From Shewanella mangrovisoli (GTDB lineage: Bacteria; Pseudomonadota; Gammaproteobacteria; Enterobacterales; Shewanellaceae): 64,000 nucleotides of DNA. The notes under the pieces were generated by a model. The model worked only from the letters and a program-made list of their open reading frames with translations. It did no database searches and had not been told where the DNA came from. The number at the start of each line of letters is the position of its first letter. Position 1 is the stretch's first letter. The position numbers and the translations under genes were made by a program. The stretch is taken from NCBI RefSeq assembly GCF_019457635.1, contig NZ_CP080412.1:2666001-2730000 (forward strand), written 5' to 3'. Shown here piece by piece: positions 19,096-27,323 of this stretch.

Positions 19096-19908
19096 TTAGC
19101 GCGATTTTTTGATAAATTTGAGCGTCATGCGATCGCTCTCACCAATTGCTTGGTATTTCTCCTTATCGGTATCGCCCAAGGCAAACGAAGGTGGCAGCGT
19201 CCATACCCCCTTGGCGTAGTCCTTAGTGTCTTTCGGATTGGCGTTGATTTCTGAGCTTTCGGCTAAGGTAAAACCCACCTTTTTGGCCAGCGCGATCATC
19301 TCGTCTTGGTCCATGTAACCCGTGCTCATATTCATGCCTTTATTGGCTCTATGTTCGACCACGCCAAACACACCGCCATCTTTCAGCACTTTATAGGAGG
19401 CGGCAAACACGTTTTCGAGTTGATCGCTTGAGGCCCAGTTATGTAAGTTACGGAAGGTTAATACCAAGTCAGCACTGCCATCGGCACCTAAATTCATTTT
19501 TGCAGGCGGGTCGAGAACCACCATTTTCGCATTGCCAAATAAGGCTTTATTGGCCGTCATCCAAGTATCGAATTTCACGCCCGCATTGGCGCGATAGCGA
19601 TTACCTGGGGTGTCCGTGCTAGGGGTAGTTTCGAAACTGGCGGCAATATACTGCCCCTTAGGCGCAAGATAAGGGGCAAGGATTTCTGTGTACCAGCCAT
19701 TGCCAGGCCAGAGTTCAATCACGGTTTGCGTGGGGGTGATACCAAAAAATGTGAGGGTTTCAGCGGGGTGACGATAAATATCGCGGCTGGCGTTTTTCGC
19801 TTGGCGAAATTCGCTCTTAATGGCCTTATCCAAGCCTTCATCGGCGTAGGCCATACCTGAACATAAACCAGCAATCAGCATACTGGCGACGAGTGTGACT
19901 TTTTTCAT
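19096..19908 (-). CDS. Exported class I methyltransferase-like protein
   Basis: 270 residues. A clear Sec signal peptide (KKVTLVASMLIAGLCSGMAYA, probable cleavage after AYA) precedes a Rossmann methyltransferase domain: motif I VIELWPGNGWYTE, then VVLDPPAK, SADLVLTFRNLHNW and VLKDGGVFGVVEHR. Such proteins are usually annotated as predicted methyltransferases, yet S-adenosylmethionine is not expected in the periplasm. The body is complete, so the fold is kept but the activity is uncertain. RBS AAGGAGAATTATT precedes the ATG. Likely first gene of a unit with the downstream hydrolase. Confidence 0.8.
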   Translation of the reverse strand: MKKVTLVASMLIAGLCSGMAYADEGLDKAIKSEFRQAKNASRDIYRHPAETLTFFGITPTQTVIELWPGNGWYTEILAPYLAPKGQYIAASFETTPSTDTPGNRYRANAGVKFDTWMTANKALFGNAKMVVLDPPAKMNLGADGSADLVLTFRNLHNWASSDQLENVFAASYKVLKDGGVFGVVEHRANKGMNMSTGYMDQDEMIALAKKVGFTLAESSEINANPKDTKDYAKGVWTLPPSFALGDTDKEKYQAIGESDRMTLKFIKKSR

Positions 19909-20039
19909 AATAATTCTCCTTGGATACCGAAGACTTAAGCTAGCAGTCTATATAAAAAAATCCAAGAATTAGCCGCACAAGTTGACTATTTAGGCTGTAA
20001 ATATTTGTGATGTTATAGCGGCATTAATGCCGCCATAGA

Positions 20040-20747
20040 TTAGCGAGACGTGGCAGAATCTATCCGGCGCCAAGCCATAAACAAGGCGCAGATACTGCAA
20101 AACAGCCAAATGGCGACCCAAATCCATGCCGGGATCCATGAACGTTCGGCCAGCAGCACCGCATCGCCCTGCCCTTCGAGTCCGAGCAATACCGTCGGGC
20201 TTGCCAGCGCATTGAGCATGATCATCAGGCCAATAATGCGTAAAAATTGCGTAAGGATTTTATTTTTGCTGAGTTTTAGCGGCAGTAATAACACAATCGT
20301 CAGCACAGCTAAAATGGCTAAGGTCAGTAAATCTCGCCCCCACAGCAGGCCACTTAACACCACTAATCCGCCCAGAAAGGCAAAGCTTAGGCGAATGCCC
20401 TTAGGCCAAGTTGCTAGCAGATAAATAAGGTATCCCCAACAGGCTGCGCCAAAATAGCCCGCAAATCCAATCACCAGTGGCGAACCACCTTGGCTAAAGC
20501 AAAAACCCGCACCATTGGGAAAGAGTTGTATATGACTCACTATGCCGCCACTGAGCACTGTTGCTATCCCATGGGATAACTCGTGAAAATAGCTCTCTAG
20601 CCACTTAAAAGGCACGCTCAGATAAGGAATGCGCGTCAATATCAGTGCCAGCATTAGTTCGATGATAAACAAACCACGGCTAGGCAAACCGCCAGTTAAA
20701 CGTGGAGTAAAACGGGATTGAGAAGACACGGGCGCACTATCAGGCAT
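20040..20747 (-). CDS. M50-like integral membrane metalloprotease
   Basis: 235 residues, with about five hydrophobic segments. The zinc motif HELSH (in SYFHELSHGIATVLSGG) lies in the first third, with GFAGYFGAACWGYLIYLLATWP following; this resembles the M50 (site-2 protease) group and related M50B-like proteins (DUF-type 'peptidase M50B-like'). The start ATG at 20747 overlaps the stop of the upstream small gene by eight bases (ATGCCTGA), so translation is coupled. The open frame runs further upstream, but that part is a shadow of the overlapping gene. Substrate unknown. Confidence 0.75.
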   Translation of the reverse strand: MPDSAPVSSQSRFTPRLTGGLPSRGLFIIELMLALILTRIPYLSVPFKWLESYFHELSHGIATVLSGGIVSHIQLFPNGAGFCFSQGGSPLVIGFAGYFGAACWGYLIYLLATWPKGIRLSFAFLGGLVVLSGLLWGRDLLTLAILAVLTIVLLLPLKLSKNKILTQFLRIIGLMIMLNALASPTVLLGLEGQGDAVLLAERSWIPAWIWVAIWLFCSICALFMAWRRIDSATSR

Positions 20748-21048
20748 AAATATCCACACCGACCATCTGCTGAATTTCTTCACGTTTGGCGGCATGTTGC
20801 GTTTGTAGGTATTGGGCAATAGCCCCTTGATGACCTCGGGTACTTTGCTCGTATTCGAGCTGGGCACCGAGTCTGGATTGTAGGTTTTGTGATGTTCCTT
20901 CCGCAGTATCATCAAAGGCTAAGGCAGAAACCGCATCGAGTTCAATCACAGGGCGTGGCGCTTCCGTGGGCGACATTCCCTGTATGACTGCGGGGCGATT
21001 ACTCGCAACCGCTTGTGTCAAACTCGTTTGAAGTGAATTTACCTGCAT
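20740..21048 (-). CDS. Small uncharacterised protein coupled to the M50-like gene
   Basis: 102 residues, soluble, no membrane segment or signal peptide. The N-terminal half is Ser/Ala/Pro-rich and looks flexible; the second half is helical (LGAQLEYEQS, IAQYLQTQHAAKREEIQQMV) and ends with the hydrophobic motif GVDIYA. I do not recognise the family. Its stop overlaps the start of the M50-like membrane protease by eight bases, which suggests equimolar expression and a shared task, for example substrate or partner of that protein. Confidence 0.65.
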   Translation of the reverse strand: MQVNSLQTSLTQAVASNRPAVIQGMSPTEAPRPVIELDAVSALAFDDTAEGTSQNLQSRLGAQLEYEQSTRGHQGAIAQYLQTQHAAKREEIQQMVGVDIYA

Positions 21049-21191
21049 CGAAATGCCCAGTTTATATCCTATTTGCCCTGGTTAACCCTGCTAGGCGGTT
21101 GTGACGAATGCCTAACTAAGAATTGATGTCTGCATTGAGAACCCATGCAGACAATCTAGATTCTAACGTATCATAGGTGAGAATGAACAGT

Positions 21192-21902
21192 TTATTCACG
21201 TCCCGGTAACTTTTTCCATGTCACAGTATCGCGTAGGTACACAGGTTCGAGTTCATCGACACTGGTGGTTAGTCCTGCTTTGATACCCGCTTCGGCCAGC
21301 GCTAACATGGCACGGGCATCGGGATACTTCACCGCCGCTAAAGTGGTAATACCGCAGCCTAACGCTAATAACTCAGGATAAGCATCAAAGCCAGTGCCAC
21401 AGCCCACTATGGGTTTATTGAGATCGAATACCAGCTCCACCTGCTCTGGCGCGCTCACCACCTCTTTACCGACTAAGGTGGCAATGCCATCAACGGCAAC
21501 AAATTGACCCCAGTACACTTCTCCCATGCGCGCATCGATACAACAGAGCACTTGTTCGGCTGCGTGTTCCGCAATCGCCATTTGTGCCATGGCCGCTAAG
21601 GTTGAAATGCCAATCACGGGTAGGTCTAACCCTAGGGCTAAACCTTGGGTCATGCTGGTACAAATACGGATACCCGTAAAACTACCTGGCCCACGGCCAT
21701 AGGCAATCGCATCCAATTTATCTAAGCCGACATTGGCTTGTTTTAATACGGCTTCCACCATAGGCAATAAACGCTGACTATGTTCCCGAGGCGCATCGGC
21801 TAGCTCAGCAAAAACCTGTCCTTGATAATACAGGGCAGCCGAACAAGCTTCGGTACAAGTGTCGAGGGCGAGAATACAAACTGAGTCTTGGGGTGTTGTC
21901 AT
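21192..21902 (-). CDS. tsaB: tRNA threonylcarbamoyladenosine biosynthesis protein TsaB
   Basis: 236 residues. Actin-like ASKHA fold with LALDTCTEACSAAL at the N-terminus, AYGRGPGSFTGIRI and LALGLDLPVIGISTL; TsaB pairs with TsaD and TsaE to make the t6A modification at tRNA position 37. The size and motif set are normal for gammaproteobacterial TsaB (YeaZ). It stands alone on the minus strand between the small protein gene and the divergent hemB. Confidence 0.95.
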   Translation of the reverse strand: MTTPQDSVCILALDTCTEACSAALYYQGQVFAELADAPREHSQRLLPMVEAVLKQANVGLDKLDAIAYGRGPGSFTGIRICTSMTQGLALGLDLPVIGISTLAAMAQMAIAEHAAEQVLCCIDARMGEVYWGQFVAVDGIATLVGKEVVSAPEQVELVFDLNKPIVGCGTGFDAYPELLALGCGITTLAAVKYPDARAMLALAEAGIKAGLTTSVDELEPVYLRDTVTWKKLPGRE

Positions 21903-22278
21903 ATAAAAACCGCGCTGTGGGCATAGTTGGACTGAAAAATTGACTTATTGACGTCCTGCACTATACCAAGTGTAAATTGGCGCAAATGATAACATCAAAT
22001 AATAGAAAGCAAAGGCTTAAAAACGGCGGCTAATGACTCGATTGGCTTAGCGCTTGGTTTGTGATCGCCATCACTAACTCAACAACCTCTTCGGCCTTTG
22101 GCCAAATATTGGGAAACTTTTACCCTATTTTAGGTCAGAGCAAACAGTGCTGAAGCTTTTGTCTCACTTAATCAAGTTCACTAAAGCACCAACAAGTACA
22201 ACCTAAGCATCGTTTTAATTCTCTCCCTTTGACGCGAAGCTTCGCGTGATGCTTTTACACTGTTAATAAGGAAATTCA
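21903..22278. other. Divergent intergenic region tsaB-hemB
   Basis: About 375 bases without a gene. It carries the nested palindrome in front of hemB listed separately and the promoters of both divergent genes, which I could not place with confidence. No other structure was recognised. Confidence 0.5.
22205..22254 (+). promoter_or_regulatory. Nested palindrome in the hemB leader
   Basis: A perfect 16-base palindrome ACGCGAAGCTTCGCGT (22232-22247) ends 31 bases before the hemB ATG. It is flanked by AAGCATC (22205-22211) and its exact reverse complement GATGCTT (22248-22254), so a larger nested structure could form in DNA or mRNA. The last four T bases are not a long U-tract. It may be an operator or a 5' UTR structure. 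Confidence 0.45.
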
Positions 22279-23277
22279 ATGAGCAGTACCAGAGAAAATC
22301 CCCTTAAACCCCTTCGCCGTTTAAGACGCCTACGCCGCACCGAAGCCATGCGTGACCTAGTGCGTGAAACTCAGGTTTCCCTAAGCGACTTAGTTCACCC
22401 ACTCTTTATTGAAGAGCACATCAGCCAAGCCGTGCCTATTTCAACCTTGCCGGGGATCAGCCGTCTGCCCGAGAGTGCGCTTGCCGATGAGATCCAAAGG
22501 CTTTATGCATTAGGGATCCGCTATGTGATGCCCTTTGGCATTTCCCACACCAAAGATGCACAGGGCAGCGACACTTGGGATGACAATGGCTTACTTGCGC
22601 GAATGGTCCGCACCATCAAAACCGCCGCGCCAGAGATGATGGTGATCCCCGATATTTGTTTTTGTGAATATACCGACCACGGACACTGCGGCGTATTGCA
22701 CCATGACGAAGTCTGTAACGATCAAACCGTGGCTAACTTAGTTAAACAATCCATTACCGCCGCCAAAGCGGGAGCCGATATGCTGGCGCCATCGGCGATG
22801 ATGGACGGCCAGATTAAAGCCATTCGCCAAGGGCTGGATGAGGCAGGCTTTGAGCACATTGCCATTTTGGCCCATGCAGCCAAATTCGCCTCATCCTTCT
22901 ATGGGCCTTTTAGGGCCGCGGTGGATTGTGAACTTAGCGGAAACCGTAAAGGCTACCAACTCGATTACGCCAATGGTCGCCAAGCCTTGCTCGAAGCGCT
23001 GCTCGATGAAGAGGAAGGCGCGGATATTTTGATGGTGAAACCCGGCACGCCCTATTTGGATGTGTTAAGTCGCCTAAGACAGGAAACCCACCTTCCCTTA
23101 GCGGCTTATCAAGTCGGCGGCGAATATGCCGGCATTAAGTTTGCCGCACTGGCGGGCGCCCTCGATGAGCGCGCCGTCGTCACCGAAACCTTTATCGGGT
23201 TAAAGCGGGCCGGCGCCGATTTAATTGTCAGTTATTACGCGAAACAATATGCCGAGTGGTTAGCGCAATCCCGCTAA
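22279..23277 (+). CDS. hemB: Porphobilinogen synthase (delta-aminolevulinate dehydratase)
   Basis: 332 residues. Condenses two 5-aminolevulinate molecules to porphobilinogen in haem synthesis. Schiff-base lysines are K202 (AKFASSFYGPFR) and K254 (MVKPGTPYLD). The cysteine set C127, C129, C137 (CFCEYTDHGHC) marks the zinc-dependent type; all are offset by seven from the E. coli numbering I recall. AAGGAA precedes the ATG. High haem demand would fit an organism rich in c-type cytochromes. Terminator at 23317. Confidence 0.97.
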   Translation: MSSTRENPLKPLRRLRRLRRTEAMRDLVRETQVSLSDLVHPLFIEEHISQAVPISTLPGISRLPESALADEIQRLYALGIRYVMPFGISHTKDAQGSDTWDDNGLLARMVRTIKTAAPEMMVIPDICFCEYTDHGHCGVLHHDEVCNDQTVANLVKQSITAAKAGADMLAPSAMMDGQIKAIRQGLDEAGFEHIAILAHAAKFASSFYGPFRAAVDCELSGNRKGYQLDYANGRQALLEALLDEEEGADILMVKPGTPYLDVLSRLRQETHLPLAAYQVGGEYAGIKFAALAGALDERAVVTETFIGLKRAGADLIVSYYAKQYAEWLAQSR

Positions 23278-23316
23278 TTCGCTAAGTCTTAAGCTTATCA
23301 GCCAAGCAATTAACGA

Positions 23317-23346
23317 AAACGCCACCCTATCGGTGGCGTTTTTTAT
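23317..23346. terminator. Bidirectional terminator between hemB and msrBA
   Basis: AACGCCACC (23318-23326) pairs with GGTGGCGTT (23332-23340) around CTATC, followed by TTTTT; an A-run precedes. It separates the convergent hemB and msrBA genes. Confidence 0.85.
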
Positions 23347-23371
23347 CCGTCATTTTGCTCGCACATTAAGC

Positions 23372-24277
23372 TTATGCTTGTAGCTCGGCAAAAAGGGCTC
23401 TGATCTTCTCAACCTTTGGCCTTACCACAATTTGGCAATAGGGCTGCTCGCCATGCAGGGCGAAATAATCATTGTGGTAATCCTCAGCGGGATAAAATGA
23501 CTCAAAGGCCACCACTTGGGTCACTATCGGCGCATCAAATACCTTTGCCTCGGTTAATTTGGCAATCATGGCGTTAGTCTCTTCAATCTGCGCCGCATCA
23601 TGGGCAAAGACGACCGAGCGATACTGCGGCCCTTTATCGTTGCCTTGTCGATTAAGCGTGGTGGGATCGTGACTCTCAAATAACACCTGCAGCAGCGTTG
23701 TAAAGCTGATTTGCGCGGGGTCAAATTCGATGTGCACCACTTCAGCATGCCCGGTTAATCCCGAACACACCGACTTATAATCGGCATCGCTCGCCTCGCC
23801 ACCCGAGTAACCTGAACTGACATTCAGCACGCCCTTAAGGCTCTTAAAAATCGCTTCAACACACCAAAAACAGCCCGCACCAAAGGTCGCAAAGGCCGTT
23901 TTATGCGTCGATGTTGTCACCTCATCGGCCGCTTGAAACAGCATGGAGACAGAGTTAACGCAGTGACGAATATTCTTCGGCGTTAAATATTCCCCTTCGA
24001 ACACATGGCCTAAATGGCCGCCACACTGACTACAGACGATTTCGGTACGGCGACCATCGGCGTCAACATGACGACTCACTGCGCCCGGAATTTCATCATC
24101 GAAGGCTGGCCAACCACAGTGGGCATTAAACTTATCTTCTGAGCGATACAAAGGCGCATGGCATTTTTTGCACAAATACACGCCTTTGGCGTCATGTTTA
24201 TAGTACTCACCGCTAAAGGGACGTTCAGTGCCCTTTTCTTCTATGACATAGCGTTCAAAATCAGTCAGTTTGTTCAT
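23372..24277 (-). CDS. msrBA: Fused peptide methionine sulfoxide reductase MsrB-MsrA
   Basis: 301 residues, two repair enzymes in one chain. Residues about 1-125 are MsrB (R-sulfoxide): zinc cysteines in CKKCHAP and CSQCGGHLGH, catalytic Cys in IRHCVNSVS. Residues about 140-300 are MsrA (S-sulfoxide) with GAGCFWCVEA, the family active-site motif, and GHAEVVHIEFDP. The order is B then A, the reverse of the A-B order in Neisseria PilB. No signal peptide, so cytoplasmic. AAGGAG precedes the ATG. Convergent with hemB. Confidence 0.93.
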   Translation of the reverse strand: MNKLTDFERYVIEEKGTERPFSGEYYKHDAKGVYLCKKCHAPLYRSEDKFNAHCGWPAFDDEIPGAVSRHVDADGRRTEIVCSQCGGHLGHVFEGEYLTPKNIRHCVNSVSMLFQAADEVTTSTHKTAFATFGAGCFWCVEAIFKSLKGVLNVSSGYSGGEASDADYKSVCSGLTGHAEVVHIEFDPAQISFTTLLQVLFESHDPTTLNRQGNDKGPQYRSVVFAHDAAQIEETNAMIAKLTEAKVFDAPIVTQVVAFESFYPAEDYHNDYFALHGEQPYCQIVVRPKVEKIRALFAELQA

Positions 24278-24654
24278 AAAAGTCTCCTTTAGCTCCTAAG
24301 GTATTCGCCTGCATAAGACCGTTTATTCCTTAGGTTTATTGCGCCTCGGCCTGAATTGGCTTTTTGGCATAGTAGCCGCTTTAGTCGATAAAATCCTGTT
24401 GATTGAGCCAATGCTTAAATAACTGGAGGAAAATTCAGCAGTAACCTCAGTCCATCGTCTTGAGTGTTTGCACCAAGCAGAGTGCAAAGCTACACTTGCT
24501 GCGGGTCAATTCTCTACCCAAATGCTTTCTTTTTTGGCCGCTTTGCACTAGGGCTTAGCTCACCATACCGATAATGAGATAAGTGGCAATGACTCCTTAC
24601 CTTTATCCTTAGAAAGTGTTTGGTTAACAACTATATATAACAAGTAGAAACAAT
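24278..24654. other. Intergenic region with repeated TTTGCAC motifs
   Basis: About 375 bases between msrBA and the oxygenase gene. It contains TTTGCAC (24467-24473) and its exact reverse complement GTGCAAA (24482-24488) eight bases apart, and a further TTTGCAC at 24542-24548. These could be binding sites of a regulator of the oxygenase or msrBA. No ORF or RNA gene seen. Confidence 0.4.
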
Positions 24655-25494
24655 ATGAAATTAGAAACCATTGATTATCGCGCAGCCGATAGCGCCAAAC
24701 GCTTTGTCGAATCCCTACGTGAAACGGGCTTTGGTGTGCTCTCTAACCACCCTATCGATAAAGAGCTGGTCGAAAGCATTTACGCTGAGTGGCAAGCCTT
24801 TTTCAATTCTGACGCTAAGAACGAGTTTATGTTCAATCGTGAAACCCACGATGGCTTCTTCCCCGCATCGATTTCTGAAACCGCAAAAGGTCACACGGTT
24901 AAAGACATCAAAGAGTATTACCACGTGTACCCTTGGGGTCGTATTCCAGATTCTTTGCGTACCAATATTCTGGCCTACTATGAAAAAGCCAATGCACTGG
25001 CCTCTGAACTGTTAGAGTGGATTGAAACCTACTCGCCAGACAAGGTGAAAGCCAAATTCTCTATCCCGCTGCCAGCAATGATTGCCGACAGCCACAAAAC
25101 TTTGCTGCGCATTCTGCATTACCCTCCGATGACGGGCGATGAAGAAATGGGCGCTATCCGCGCTGCGGCCCACGAAGATATTAACCTGATCACTGTGCTA
25201 CCCGCGGCCAACGAACCAGGGCTGCAAGTCAAAGCTAAAGACGGCTCTTGGTTAGATGTGCCAAGTGATTTTGGCAATATTATCATCAACATTGGTGATA
25301 TGTTGCAGGAAGCCTCGGGCGGTTATTTCCCATCGACCTCACACCGCGTGATTAACCCAGAAGGCACGGATAAGACTAAGTCGCGTATTTCACTGCCCTT
25401 ATTCTTACACCCTAAGCCTTCGGTAGTGCTGTCTGAGCGTTATACCGCCGACAGCTACTTAATGGAAAGATTGCGCGAGCTGGGCGTCCTGTAA
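24655..25494 (+). CDS. Isopenicillin N synthase family 2OG-Fe(II) oxygenase
   Basis: 279 residues. Non-haem iron oxygenase of the isopenicillin-N-synthase-like (DIOX_N plus 2OG-FeII_Oxy) family: N-terminal GFGVLSNHPID, iron ligands H and D in AAHEDINLITVL and H in STSHRVINPEG, and the 2-oxoglutarate-binding Arg-x-Ser in SRISLPLF. The substrate is not predictable; antibiotic synthesis is not implied, as no synthetase genes lie nearby. Monocistronic with a terminator at 25556. Confidence 0.88.
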   Translation: MKLETIDYRAADSAKRFVESLRETGFGVLSNHPIDKELVESIYAEWQAFFNSDAKNEFMFNRETHDGFFPASISETAKGHTVKDIKEYYHVYPWGRIPDSLRTNILAYYEKANALASELLEWIETYSPDKVKAKFSIPLPAMIADSHKTLLRILHYPPMTGDEEMGAIRAAAHEDINLITVLPAANEPGLQVKAKDGSWLDVPSDFGNIIINIGDMLQEASGGYFPSTSHRVINPEGTDKTKSRISLPLFLHPKPSVVLSERYTADSYLMERLRELGVL

Positions 25495-25555
25495 TTTCAA
25501 CTACGCGTCAGCGAAATGAGTGATAAGCTCAAATTCGCATCAAGATTAAGCAATT

Positions 25556-25579
25556 AAAGCGCCTTCGGGCGCTTTTTTT
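25556..25579 (+). terminator. Terminator with TTCG tetraloop
   Basis: AAAGCGCC (25556-25563), loop TTCG, GGCGCTTT (25568-25575) then a T-run. A very stable tetraloop hairpin after the oxygenase gene. Confidence 0.9.
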
Positions 25580-25642
25580 ATGACATTCGTCGCCTTCAAG
25601 GTAGAATAGCCGTCTTTAGGTCATTAAGAACAAGGCGCTATC

Positions 25643-26584
25643 ATGGCAATTCAATGGTATCCGGGGCACATGCACAAGGCACGCAAAGAGATCGAAGAGG
25701 CTATGCCTCAGGTCGATCTGGTGATTGAGGTGCTGGACGCCCGTATTCCCTACAGTAGTGAAAACCCCATGGTGTCAAAGCTTCGCGGCGACAAACCTTG
25801 TATCAAGCTACTGAATAAATCAGACTTAGCCGATCCTGACATCACCGCCCAATGGATTGAATACCTTGAGCGTGAACAAGGGGTAAAAGCGACTGCGATT
25901 ACCACGCTGCAACCGGGTATGTTGAAAATGCTGCCGGATCTTTGCCGTAAGTTAGTGCCGAGTCGCAATAAGACCGAAAAGGACATTCGCACTATGATCA
26001 TGGGGATCCCTAACGTGGGTAAGTCCACCATTATCAATACGTTAGCAGGTCGTGTTATCGCTAAAACCGGTAACGAGCCCGCCGTCACCAAAAGCCAGCA
26101 GCGTATTAACCTACGTAACGGCATTGTGCTCTCGGACACGCCAGGAATTTTATGGCCTAAAGTCGATAACGAAGCCAGTAGCTATCGCCTTGCCATCACA
26201 GGTGCCATTAAAGATACCGCCATGGAATACGAAGATGTGGCACTGTTTGCCGCAGGTTATTTCTTAAAGGCGTACCCGAAGGAAATTTGCGAGCGTTATA
26301 ACATCAGCGAGTTACCTCAGGATGATATGGCGTTACTCGAGGAAATTGGCCGTAAACGCGGCGCACTCCGCCCCGGTGGCCGAATTGATTTGCATAAAGC
26401 CTCGGAAGTGGTGTTACACGATTACCGCTCAGGTCGAATTGGCCTGTTATCCCTCGAAACCCCAGCGATGGCTGAAATCGAAAAAGCCGAAGTGGAACGC
26501 ATTCTGGCTGAAAAAGCCGCCGAAAAGGCCGCTAAGTTAGAAGCGGAAAAACTGAAACGCTCAGGTAAACGACATAACGTTTAA
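25643..26584 (+). CDS. ylqF: Ribosome biogenesis GTPase YlqF/RbgA
   Basis: 313 residues. Circularly permuted GTPase: the G4 motif NKSD (near residue 58) comes before G1 GIPNVGKST (near residue 124) and G3 DTPG. The N-terminus begins with MAIQWYPGHMHKARKEI, the family signature. It assists maturation of the large ribosomal subunit. The C-terminus is a Lys/Glu/Ala helix. The start codon is consistent with the family. Confidence 0.93.
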   Translation: MAIQWYPGHMHKARKEIEEAMPQVDLVIEVLDARIPYSSENPMVSKLRGDKPCIKLLNKSDLADPDITAQWIEYLEREQGVKATAITTLQPGMLKMLPDLCRKLVPSRNKTEKDIRTMIMGIPNVGKSTIINTLAGRVIAKTGNEPAVTKSQQRINLRNGIVLSDTPGILWPKVDNEASSYRLAITGAIKDTAMEYEDVALFAAGYFLKAYPKEICERYNISELPQDDMALLEEIGRKRGALRPGGRIDLHKASEVVLHDYRSGRIGLLSLETPAMAEIEKAEVERILAEKAAEKAAKLEAEKLKRSGKRHNV

Positions 26585-26882
26585 GCGCTGTTTTTAATTG
26601 TTGCGTGCAAGTCTCACCGAGCTACAGGCGCTAAAGCAACTAATTTAAGTGATTAATTAAATTGATTATTTAGATTAAAAAATCGCTTTACAGTATGCAT
26701 CAACAGCCTTCAGTTTGACTGATAAGTCAGCGCCACCTTAGCGCTGGCTTTTTATTTGCCCCACGTATTCATGGTTCGCTAGGCAATCTCACTTAATCTA
26801 CGGCAAAATTTACTGCGAGGTTGGCAAGCGTCTATTAGCGATAATATAAGCATTAAGCCATTTATGCTTACGGGCTATTCCA
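26585..26882. other. Intergenic stretch after ylqF
   Basis: About 300 bases. Contains the weak hairpin listed at 26724. Nothing else was recognised. Confidence 0.4.
26724..26753 (+). terminator. Candidate terminator after ylqF
   Basis: AAGTCAGCGC (26724-26733) and GCGCTGGCTT (26741-26750) pair with one G-T, followed by TTTATTT. It is 140 bases after the stop. Confidence 0.65.
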
Positions 26883-27323
26883 TCAGTACAAACCAGAGGC
26901 ACTATTGGGCACGAACACAGGGGCTTGGCCTGCGGCTATCATGTTGTAACTTAACATAAAGGGCACTCCCCCCTCCGAAGTCATAATATTGTCCATCCAG
27001 CCAATCGGATTATTGAACAAGGAGTTATCGTGATTTAATACCCCAATGGCGCCGTTGGCTTCATCAAAGTCCCAAACGACTGAGCCCCAGTGCCAGTTGA
27101 GCCCTTTTACATATTGCCAGCCAAGCAAGGCCCCGAGTGCGTAAATCACATCATCATCCATCACTCGTTGATTTGCCCGATAGTCACGCGTCAGTTCCGT
27201 AATCGCCGCCACTATCTCCTGCGGCGATGTTTGCTCCGACAAGCTGAGTAATGCGAGCCCTTTTTGAGCTAACTGTTCGAGTTCTTTCTGAATGTCCTCA
27301 GATATCGCATTAATTTCGGCCAT
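26883..27323 (-). CDS. Conserved-looking hypothetical protein
   Basis: 146 residues, soluble, no signal peptide or membrane helix. Begins MAEINAISEDIQKELEQLAQ (helical) and is rich in Trp in the middle (GWQYVKGLNWHWGSVVWDFD), then GWMDNIMTSEGG. The centre loosely recalls the DUF3806 type (a short helix pair before a beta domain) but I cannot assign it. AAGGGAGGT precedes the ATG at 27323, which I prefer over the longer frame. It lies at the inner edge of the accessory region. Confidence 0.7.
   Translation of the reverse strand: MAEINAISEDIQKELEQLAQKGLALLSLSEQTSPQEIVAAITELTRDYRANQRVMDDDVIYALGALLGWQYVKGLNWHWGSVVWDFDEANGAIGVLNHDNSLFNNPIGWMDNIMTSEGGVPFMLSYNMIAAGQAPVFVPNSASGLY

Noticed and set aside
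22226..22260. Terminator in front of hemB
   Set aside because: No long U-tract and it lies in the leader just before the gene.
24655..25494. Antibiotic biosynthesis role of the IPNS-like gene
   Set aside because: No peptide synthetase or related genes nearby.
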